From the NCBI GenBank assembly GCA_958405355.1, contig CATYEA010000074.1:1-8873 (forward strand): a DNA stretch of 8,873 bases, given 5' to 3'. Origin of the DNA: an uncultured Lachnospiraceae bacterium. GTDB lineage: Bacteria > Bacillota > Clostridia > Lachnospirales > Lachnospiraceae. A program made the translations under genes and the position numbers. Of this stretch, positions 1 to 6,447 are shown piece by piece (position 1 is the stretch's first letter; the number at the start of each line of letters is the position of its first letter). The notes under the pieces were generated by a model, which saw only the letters and a list, made by a program, of their open reading frames with translations, did no database searches and was not told where the DNA came from.

Positions 1-402
1 GAAATTATTGAAACAAAAATACAGAAATTGTCAATGGAATTAAGACTGGAACCATTGTTAAACAAAAAAGCGAATCAACTGTCATTAGGGGAAGTGCAAA
101 AGGTGGCACTGGCAAGAGCATTGTCATTTGAACCTAAATTGCTGCTTCTGGATGAGCCGTGTGCAAGTATTGACCCTTATACGACCAGTGAGATTGAAAA
201 AATGCTCATGAAAATGAACCAATCCGAGGGAACAACGATGGTTATGGTGACCCATAATCTGGCCCAGGCCCGGCGGCTCGCGGATGAAGTGGTATTGCTA
301 AAAAAGGGAAAGCTTGTTGAATGCTGCGGTTCGGAGCAGTTTTTTATGCATCCGGAAAATGAAGAAACAAAGCGATTTGTTGAGGGAGAACTTTTAATTT
401 GA
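1..402 (+). CDS. tupC: Tungstate/molybdate-type ABC transporter ATP-binding protein, 3' part (5' end outside window)
   Basis: The frame is open from the window edge, so this is the last 133 codons of a longer ABC ATPase. The Walker A motif lies upstream and is not seen. Visible in order are the ABC signature LSLGE (codons 27-31), Walker B LLLLDEP (47-53), the D-loop SID (56-58) and the H-loop histidine in VTHN (85). The third signature residue is Leu rather than the usual Gly, but the key second Gly-Glu pair is kept. The tail, with RRLADEVVLLKKGKLVE, a following FF..P and a terminal RFVEGE, resembles tungstate importer ATPases (TupC) as I know them. Placement directly before two moeA genes and an AOR supports tungstate or molybdate import at the inner face of the membrane. 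A molybdate (ModC/WtpC) or other oxyanion role is possible. The substrate-binding and permease genes would be expected upstream. Confidence 0.75.
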   Translation, partial: EIIETKIQKLSMELRLEPLLNKKANQLSLGEVQKVALARALSFEPKLLLLDEPCASIDPYTTSEIEKMLMKMNQSEGTTMVMVTHNLAQARRLADEVVLLKKGKLVECCGSEQFFMHPENEETKRFVEGELLI

Positions 403-1634
403 ATATAGAACTTTTAAATACAGATACATTGGCCCGAGCCAGAGAAAAGCTGAAAGAGGAAACAGAAGATTTTGCATTGAAAGTACGGAGAATTGCCTGT
501 GCGGATGCATTGGGATATATTTGTGCGGAGGATGTCATTGCAAAAGAAAATGTGCCGCCTTTCAGACGTTCAACGGTGGATGGTTATGCGATCATAGCCA
601 GAGACAGCTATGGAGCCAGTGATTCCAATCCGGCATTTTACCGGGTGACAGACCAGGTAAATATTGAAGAGACGGCTCAGACAGCTGTAGGTCCCGGCGA
701 AGCGGTTCAGGTACAGACCGGGTCTATGGTGCCGGATGGGGCAACAGCGATTCTCATGGTTGAGTACACGGAAATCTATGCCGAGGCAAAAATCATTGGA
801 TATAAGGCAGTCAGTGAGGGCGAGAATATCATCCAGATCGGAGAGGATATGGCTGCCGGTGACTGCCTGGTTCAAAGAGGCCGGAGAATTAATGCAAGGG
901 ATATCGGGACAATGGCTGCCCTCGGTATTTGTGATATTGAAGTTTATGTACCGCCGATTGTATCGATCATTTCCACGGGAGATGAATTGGTGGATATTGG
1001 GGAACCATTGACAGCATCAAAGATACGAGATATCAATTCCTATGGTTTGGCGGCGGAGGCACGAACGTTGGGAATGACAGTTCGAAGGCAGCTTCGTGTG
1101 AAAGATAACGAGGAAGAAATATTTAAAGCCGTTTCACAGTCGGTGAAGGATAGTGATATTGTCCTTTTATCCGGTGGAAGTTCGAAAGGCAATAAGGATT
1201 ATACAAAGAAAGTATTGGAGTATATTACGGGGAATGTATTTACCCATGGAATCTCTATTAAGCCGGGAAAACCGACGATTTTAGCCTATGACAGGGAACA
1301 TCGTACGGTCATTGCGGGGCTTCCGGGACATCCGATGGCTGCAATGCTGATGTTTCGGCTGGTTATTGCCGATTGGTATTGTGAAAAAAGCGGGCTGCGT
1401 ATGCGTCCGCCATACAGGGCAAGAATCAGTGAAAATGTTTCCAGTAATCAGGGAAGAGAAACCTGTCTTCCGGTGAAGCTGATTTCAAATGCGGAAGGGT
1501 TGGTGGCAAAGCCGATTCATGCAAAATCAGGAAGCATTGCATCTCTTGGAAGGGCCGATGGCTATGTATTGATACCGCGGAACAGAGAAGGACTGAATAA
1601 AGATGAGCTTGTTTGGGTAGAGGTGTTGGAATGA
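399..1634 (+). CDS. moeA: Molybdopterin molybdenumtransferase MoeA (metal insertase for pterin cofactor)
   Basis: This 411-residue protein has normal MoeA length and should insert molybdate or tungstate into adenylated molybdopterin in the cytoplasm. Conserved MoeA positions are present: STVDGYA with D61, QTG with T107, the MPT-binding motif ISTGDEL (191-197), the GGSSKGNKDYT loop (259-269, D267), IKPGKP (287-292) and LPGHP (308-312). The C-terminal domain has SGSIASLGRADGY near 377-389. The start is TTG at 399, chosen because a purine-rich Shine-Dalgarno (GAGGGAG, 382-388) precedes it and the next ATG is 110 codons in. TTG overlaps the TGA of the preceding ATPase, and the gene ends in an ATGA overlap with the next, so translational coupling is likely. 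The transporter before it and the AOR after it suggest tungsten rather than molybdenum, but that is inference. Confidence 0.93.
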   Translation: MNIELLNTDTLARAREKLKEETEDFALKVRRIACADALGYICAEDVIAKENVPPFRRSTVDGYAIIARDSYGASDSNPAFYRVTDQVNIEETAQTAVGPGEAVQVQTGSMVPDGATAILMVEYTEIYAEAKIIGYKAVSEGENIIQIGEDMAAGDCLVQRGRRINARDIGTMAALGICDIEVYVPPIVSIISTGDELVDIGEPLTASKIRDINSYGLAAEARTLGMTVRRQLRVKDNEEEIFKAVSQSVKDSDIVLLSGGSSKGNKDYTKKVLEYITGNVFTHGISIKPGKPTILAYDREHRTVIAGLPGHPMAAMLMFRLVIADWYCEKSGLRMRPPYRARISENVSSNQGRETCLPVKLISNAEGLVAKPIHAKSGSIASLGRADGYVLIPRNREGLNKDELVWVEVLE

Positions 1635-3544
1635 AGAGAAATTTGTACTTAAGTGTTCAGGAGAAGGAAAGGGCGCTTTCACGCTTTTTAGACGCATTTT
1701 CTCATATTCGGCCGGGAAAAGAGCGGATTCCTGTCGTTGAAAGTCTCGGACGTATGACCGCAGAGGCTGTGTATGCCAGATATTCCAGTCCATCTTATAA
1801 TTCCTGTGCCATGGACGGGATTGCTGTAGTCAGTTCACATACGAGGGGCGCTTCGGAAAGCACACCTTTGCGGCTGATTTATGAAAAGGATTATCTGGAT
1901 GTGGACACGGGGGATATGATCATGCCGCCCTATGATGCGGTGATCATGGCAGAGGACCTGATTGAAACGGAGGATGGCGAAGGATACACAATTATCGCGC
2001 CCACCCATCCCTTTGCCCATGTACGGGCCATAGGGGAGGATATCGTTGCCAAAGAAATGGTGCTTCCAACCGGTCATAAAATACGTGCAATTGATATTTC
2101 CGTACTTATATCTGCCGGAATTACAGAGATTGAAGTAATAAAGAAGCCGATAGTCGGCATTATTCCGACCGGCGATGAGATGATTGAATATACGAAACCG
2201 CTGGAGGATGGGAAGATCCTGGAAACCAACTCCTGGATGTTCGAAAATATGGTCACAGAGAATGAGGGGATTGGCCGCCGTTATCCGATTTTGCGTGATG
2301 ATCTGGAACTGATCAAGAAAACCTTGTCCGAGGCGGTCATGGAATGTGATATTGTGATCATTAATGCCGGATCCAGTGCGGGCCGGGATGATTATACCAT
2401 TCATGCCATTGGTGAACTGGGAGAGGTATATGCCCATGGTGTGGCTATTAAACCGGGAAAACCGGTCATTTTAAGTAAAATACAGGACAAGCCGGTCATC
2501 GGTCTTCCGGGATATCCGGTGTCGTCTTACCTGACATTTACAGAGTTTGTCATTCCTGTCATGAACTTGTATTATGGTTCTGGAGGTTCGGACAGACAGC
2601 AAAAGCAGGTAACAGCGAAATTGTCCAAGACGCTGATGTCCAGTCTGAAATATGAAGAATATGTCCGCGTAAAGCTGGGAATCGTGGAGGACGAATTGGT
2701 GGCATCACCCCTGGAACGGGGGGCCGGTGCATCCATGTCCCTTGTGAGAGCCGATGGCTTTTGCATCATTCCGCAGGGTAAGGAAGGTATCCTTGCCCAT
2801 GAAAATATTCAGGTGAAGCTGGTAAAAGATATGGATCAGATTCGTAAAACCCTGGTGCTTATCGGAAGTCACGATTTGATTTTGGATGTCATTAATGATC
2901 TGATGATGGAAGATGGCCGGGACATGTGCCTTTCATCAACCCATGTCGGTTCCATGGCCGGGTTAATTGCCCTTCGAAAAAAAGAAGCTCATTTGGCTCC
3001 ATCCCATTTGCTGGATGAGAAGGATGGCAGCTATAATGTAAGCATTACACGAGAGATGTTTCCTGATGAAAAAATGGTAATTATTAAAGGCGTCCGCAGA
3101 CGCCAGGGATTTATTGTTAAAAAGGGGAATCCGTTAAACATTCAGGGGATTCATGATATTACACCGGAAATCCGGTATATTAATCGGCAGCGGGGCGCCG
3201 GAACCAGAGTTCTCTTTGATTATTTGTTAAAAAAAGAGGGAATTTCTCAGAAAGATATTTCCGGATATGAACATGAAGTGGCGACTCATATGAGTGTGGC
3301 TGTGGCCGTTCAAAAGGATAATGCGGATGTGGGCATGGGGATTTATTCCTGTGCAAAGGCGTTAGATCTGGATTTTATTGATGTGGGTTTTGAAGAGTAC
3401 GATTTTGTCACTTACGAAAAATATCTCGAATTACCAGCGGTTCAGGAATTTATTTATATTCTGAAAAGTGAAGCGTTCAAAAGTCGGCTGGATATGTTGG
3501 GCGGCTATAGCTGCGAAGAATGCGGTCGTATTTGTCCTATTTGA
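1631..3544 (+). CDS. MoeA paralogue fused to a C-terminal periplasmic-binding-protein-like (LysR substrate-binding-type) domain
   Basis: A 637-residue two-part protein. Residues about 1-400 are a divergent MoeA: MDGIAV (61-66, Ile replaces the usual Tyr after DG), DTGD (92-95), IIPTGDEM (178-184), AGSSAGRDDYT (246-256), IKPGKP (273-278) and LPGYP (292-296). Residues about 404-637 match the PBP-like domain (COG1910/PF12727 type) often found behind MoeA, with NRQRGAGTRVLFDYLL (518-533), ADVGMGI (565-571) and a GGY near the end. There is no signal peptide, so the domain is cytoplasmic and may sense or hold the oxyanion or a cofactor intermediate; this is inference. ATG at 1631 was chosen over an in-frame TTG at 1613 because it forms an ATGA overlap with moeA and has GAGGTG 5 bases upstream. 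The last residues carry C628, C631 and C635 where relatives usually lack this cluster. Confidence 0.88.
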   Translation: MKRNLYLSVQEKERALSRFLDAFSHIRPGKERIPVVESLGRMTAEAVYARYSSPSYNSCAMDGIAVVSSHTRGASESTPLRLIYEKDYLDVDTGDMIMPPYDAVIMAEDLIETEDGEGYTIIAPTHPFAHVRAIGEDIVAKEMVLPTGHKIRAIDISVLISAGITEIEVIKKPIVGIIPTGDEMIEYTKPLEDGKILETNSWMFENMVTENEGIGRRYPILRDDLELIKKTLSEAVMECDIVIINAGSSAGRDDYTIHAIGELGEVYAHGVAIKPGKPVILSKIQDKPVIGLPGYPVSSYLTFTEFVIPVMNLYYGSGGSDRQQKQVTAKLSKTLMSSLKYEEYVRVKLGIVEDELVASPLERGAGASMSLVRADGFCIIPQGKEGILAHENIQVKLVKDMDQIRKTLVLIGSHDLILDVINDLMMEDGRDMCLSSTHVGSMAGLIALRKKEAHLAPSHLLDEKDGSYNVSITREMFPDEKMVIIKGVRRRQGFIVKKGNPLNIQGIHDITPEIRYINRQRGAGTRVLFDYLLKKEGISQKDISGYEHEVATHMSVAVAVQKDNADVGMGIYSCAKALDLDFIDVGFEEYDFVTYEKYLELPAVQEFIYILKSEAFKSRLDMLGGYSCEECGRICPI

Positions 3545-3569
3545 ACAGAATAGAAATGGGGATAGTATC

Positions 3570-4229
3570 TTGTTTGAAAAAAATATGGATTTTTTCACAT
3601 TGCAGCAGGCTGCACAGATAAAACAGGCGAAAGTTGCAGTGATCGGAGCCGGGGCTCTTGGACAAATGGTGACCCATCAATTGGTGCGGACCGGTTTTGA
3701 AAAATTGATTTTGATCGATAAAGATGTATTGGAATACAGTAATTTTAATCGTCAGATGTATGCCATGAATTCCACGGTAAATCAATCCAAAGTGGCCGTG
3801 CTGAAAGCGCAGGTTTTGGACATCAATCCCAAAATCGATGTAAAAACGCATGAAACATTTTTAGATCAAAGTAATGGAAAACATCTTGTATCCGATGCGG
3901 ATATTGTGGTGGATTGTGTAGATGATATTGAAACTAAGATATATCTTGAAAAACTGAGCACTGAATTAAAAATTCCATTGGTTCATGGTGCTGTGGAAGG
4001 CTGGTATGGTCAGGTGTCGACCATTTTGCCGGGAGATTCTGTTCTGGAGCGCTTGTATGTACACAGAAAAAAACAGGAAGTGACCGCGCTTATGATCACA
4101 GTCAGTGCTGTGACGGCCCTGCAGGTTGGTGAAGTGATTAAGATTGCGACAGGTGCCGGAGAATTGCTGCATCACAGAGTGATGTTTATCGATATGATGA
4201 GCGGTGATTTTTCATATGTAAATATGTAG
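3570..4229 (+). CDS. ThiF/MoeB/HesA-family adenylyltransferase (E1-like), short cysteine-poor form
   Basis: From TTG at 3570 the protein is 219 residues, shorter than typical MoeB or ThiF (about 245-250). It has a Rossmann GAGALG (26-31), the acidic pair in LIDKD (48-52), the catalytic SNFNRQ (57-62, R61), K74, and VVDCVDD (113-119), where the second acidic motif is DD instead of DN. By family, it should adenylate the C-terminal glycine of a ubiquitin-like sulfur carrier, here probably the MoaD-like protein at 6221. It has a single cysteine (C116). The two CxxC zinc pairs and the crossover-loop cysteine of ThiF/MoeB are all missing, and the segment between them is compressed (157-172). Start: GGGGA at 3558-3562 fits TTG at 3570 with 7-base spacing. 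ATG 3585 lacks a good Shine-Dalgarno, and ATG 3468 would overlap the previous gene by 77 bases. It follows the MoeA fusion after 25 bases. Confidence 0.85.
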   Translation: MFEKNMDFFTLQQAAQIKQAKVAVIGAGALGQMVTHQLVRTGFEKLILIDKDVLEYSNFNRQMYAMNSTVNQSKVAVLKAQVLDINPKIDVKTHETFLDQSNGKHLVSDADIVVDCVDDIETKIYLEKLSTELKIPLVHGAVEGWYGQVSTILPGDSVLERLYVHRKKQEVTALMITVSAVTALQVGEVIKIATGAGELLHHRVMFIDMMSGDFSYVNM

Positions 4230-4280
4230 AATGTACAAATATATTAAGGATTCATTAAATAGAGAAAGAGGTGAGAAGGT

Positions 4281-6203
4281 ATGGCTACACAATATGGGGG
4301 TTATATGGGAAAAGTGTTGAAAATTGATCTGACGACAAAAGAAGTGTCCGAGTATCCATTTTCTGACAGAGAAAGAGAGTTGTTTATCGGTGGCAAAACC
4401 ATGGCGGCCAAAATTCTTGGAGACCATTTAAAAGGTACGGAAGAAGCATTCTCCATGGAAAACCTTCTGGTTATTACAACCGGACCGCTGACGGGTACCG
4501 GGGCGCCCAGCGCCAGCCGATTTAATATTTCCACATTGTCACCGCAGACCGGTTATATTACATCGTCGAATTGCGGCGGTCATTTTGGCTATTATCTGAA
4601 AAAAGCAGGGCTGGATGCACTTGTTTTAACCGGACAGTGTGAGGAAAAGACCTGGATTGAAATTCAAAATGACAATGTGATATTCCATAATGCCGATGAT
4701 CTATGGGGAATGAAAACGACCCGGACCCAGGAAGCTCTGGATGATAAGCTTCGGATGAAAAATGGCCGTGTCCGCAAAAACGGAAAGATCTGTATCGGGC
4801 CTGCCGGGGAAAATCTGGTATTGTATTCCAGTATTGTTTCCAATGACCGTGTGTTTGGTCGGGGCGGTACCGGGGCCGTCATGGGTTGGATGCGTCTGAA
4901 GGCTGTATGTGTCAGCGGTACGAAAGAAATTCCGATTTATGATAAGGAAAAGATGGTGGCCCATACAAAAAAGTGGTTTAAGTATTTAAGAAAACATCCG
5001 TTGACCGGAGATCAATTGCCAAGACTGGGGACGGCAGGCCTTGTCAGCTCTATGCAGATGAAAGGTATGCTTTCCACGAAAAATTACAGTAGTGGTCAAT
5101 ATGAGGATTTTGAAAAGGTTAGCGGAGAGCTGCTGGCAGAAAAATATAATATTGTCAATAAGGGATGTCTCACCTGTCCGATCCGCTGTGCACGTACTGT
5201 GGAAGTGGCGGGAAAACCGGTGAAGGGACCGGAACTGGAAACACTGGTTTTGCTTGGCGGCGGTATATTAAATAATGATCTGGAAGCTGTATTAAAATGG
5301 AATTATGAGCTGGATGAACTGGGCATGGATACGATTTCAGCGGCAAATACCATATCCTACGCTATGGAAGCCAATGAAAAGGGTTTATGGAATAATGGAT
5401 TGAAATTTTCAGAGATTGAAGGTATATCCCAAATATTTGAAGATATTGCTTATCGCCGGGGTATTGGAGATGAACTGGCAGAGGGCAGTAAAAGATTGTC
5501 TGAAAAGTATGGCGGCAAAGAATTTGCCATCCATGCAAAGGGAATGGAACTGGCGGCTTATGAACCGAGAAAGGCGACAGGCCTTGGCCTTGGTTATGCG
5601 GTCAGTAACCGGGGCGGCTGTCACTTAAATGGCGGCTATCTTGTTATTTTGGAGGGCCTTGGCCTTTCTATTAACCAGACGACATATCATGGAAAAGCCG
5701 ACCTGACGATGATGTTCCAGGATTTGATGGAAATGATATCTGCCTCCGGACAGTGTCTGTTTACAAGCTATGCCTTTTTCCCGGCACCGCTGTTGAAACA
5801 CCCGAATAGCTGGTATGTGAAGCTGGTCAATATGGCTTTGCCTTATTGCGGCGCTGCAGTGCGGCTGATGAATAAATATCCGGAAATGTTAAAGCTGCAT
5901 TTACCGGTATTTCACCATACGAAAGGGTTTGAATATGCCACAGGCATGAAGATGACATTTGGCCACTATATGCGATGTGGCGAACGGGGTTATAATCTGG
6001 AAAGGGAAGTGAACCGGCGGTTTGGCGTGAATGCCAATAAAGATGCTTTGCCTTCCCGCCTTGTAAAAACATTGCAGGACCCGAAAGATCCGAAGTCCAA
6101 GGTGCCTCTGGAAAAATTGAAGAAGGTTTATTATCATGCCAGAGGGTGGGATAGTAACGGATTGCCGACGGAGAAGCTCTTGAAAAAACTGGAAATTATC
6201 TGA
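4281..6203 (+). CDS. aor: Aldehyde ferredoxin oxidoreductase family protein (tungsten/molybdenum bis-pterin, [4Fe-4S])
   Basis: A 640-residue AOR-family enzyme of usual length. The N-terminal domain has GTGAPSASRFNIST (72-85), SSNCGGHFGYYLKKAG (95-110) and GRGGTGAVMGWMRLKA (193-208), the metal-pterin-binding parts of the family. The [4Fe-4S] ligands are C296, C299, C303 (CxxCxxxC) and C492 (SGQCLFT). GPELET (317-322), DELGMDTIS (345-353) and SNRGGCHLNGG (442-452, H448) match the family's active-site and second pterin-binding regions. The family oxidises aldehydes to acids with ferredoxin, or runs the reverse reaction with low-potential electrons, in the cytoplasm. Members with this N-terminus also resemble E. 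coli YdhV, so the substrate is not certain. ATG at 4281 has GAGGTG (4268-4273), 7 bases upstream. The 51-base spacer before it is the longest gap in the operon; I see no clear promoter in it. MoaD-like and ferredoxin-alcohol dehydrogenase genes follow directly. Confidence 0.92.
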   Translation: MATQYGGYMGKVLKIDLTTKEVSEYPFSDRERELFIGGKTMAAKILGDHLKGTEEAFSMENLLVITTGPLTGTGAPSASRFNISTLSPQTGYITSSNCGGHFGYYLKKAGLDALVLTGQCEEKTWIEIQNDNVIFHNADDLWGMKTTRTQEALDDKLRMKNGRVRKNGKICIGPAGENLVLYSSIVSNDRVFGRGGTGAVMGWMRLKAVCVSGTKEIPIYDKEKMVAHTKKWFKYLRKHPLTGDQLPRLGTAGLVSSMQMKGMLSTKNYSSGQYEDFEKVSGELLAEKYNIVNKGCLTCPIRCARTVEVAGKPVKGPELETLVLLGGGILNNDLEAVLKWNYELDELGMDTISAANTISYAMEANEKGLWNNGLKFSEIEGISQIFEDIAYRRGIGDELAEGSKRLSEKYGGKEFAIHAKGMELAAYEPRKATGLGLGYAVSNRGGCHLNGGYLVILEGLGLSINQTTYHGKADLTMMFQDLMEMISASGQCLFTSYAFFPAPLLKHPNSWYVKLVNMALPYCGAAVRLMNKYPEMLKLHLPVFHHTKGFEYATGMKMTFGHYMRCGERGYNLEREVNRRFGVNANKDALPSRLVKTLQDPKDPKSKVPLEKLKKVYYHARGWDSNGLPTEKLLKKLEII

Positions 6204-6220
6204 ATCAAAGGGTGGTGCCT

Positions 6221-6445
6221 ATGGTTAAAGTGAAATTATTTGGTGTGGCCCGTTTGAAGACTGGCGTCAGCGAGTTTGAAGCGGACATTGGCACTATGGA
6301 TGAATTGAAAAATTCGGTTCCTGGAATGACGAAAAGAGAAGTAAAGGATTTGGTCATACTTGTGAACGGAAAATCAGTTGGCCGATGGTATAAATTTAAA
6401 GATGGCGATGAAATCGTGATGCTTTCGCCGGCGGGAGGTGGATGA
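6221..6445 (+). CDS. moaD: MoaD/ThiS-family ubiquitin-like sulfur carrier protein
   Basis: A 74-residue beta-grasp protein. It opens with MVKVKLFGVARLKTG, typical of MoaD, has the FKDGDEIVMLSP segment (59-70) that precedes the MoaD tail, and ends in Gly-Gly-Gly, so the required C-terminal di-glycine is intact. The thiocarboxylated C-terminus would supply the dithiolene sulfurs of molybdopterin; its likely activating partner is the ThiF/MoeB-like protein at 3570. No moaE, moaA or moaC is in the window, so the rest of the pathway must be elsewhere. ATG at 6221 is preferred to in-frame GTG codons at 6212 and 6215 because AAAGGGTGG (6207-6215) sits at proper distance. It starts 17 bases after the AOR and runs into the next gene with an ATGA at its stop. 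MoaD-like proteins encoded beside AOR genes are a known arrangement; a role as an AOR-dedicated carrier is inference. Confidence 0.88.
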   Translation: MVKVKLFGVARLKTGVSEFEADIGTMDELKNSVPGMTKREVKDLVILVNGKSVGRWYKFKDGDEIVMLSPAGGG

Positions 6446-6447
6446 GA

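Noticed and set aside
27..133. Signature LSLGE in the ABC ATPase as a sign of a dead enzyme
   Set aside because: The Ser and the Gly-Glu that matter are kept and the third position varies in active ABC proteins; Walker B and the H-loop are intact.
1835..2437. 200-codon open frame on the minus strand inside the MoeA-PBP gene
   Set aside because: It lies wholly antisense to a gene with clear MoeA motifs, shows no recognisable domain and has low-complexity content typical of shadow frames.
3468..3569. ATG 3468 as the start of the ThiF/MoeB-like gene
   Set aside because: It would overlap the preceding gene by 77 bases and add a 34-residue stretch unlike the family; TTG 3570 has a suitable Shine-Dalgarno.
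4230..4280. Separate promoter before the AOR gene
   Set aside because: The 51-base spacer is AT-rich and has TATATT-like text, but no -35 box at proper distance; only the Shine-Dalgarno is convincing.
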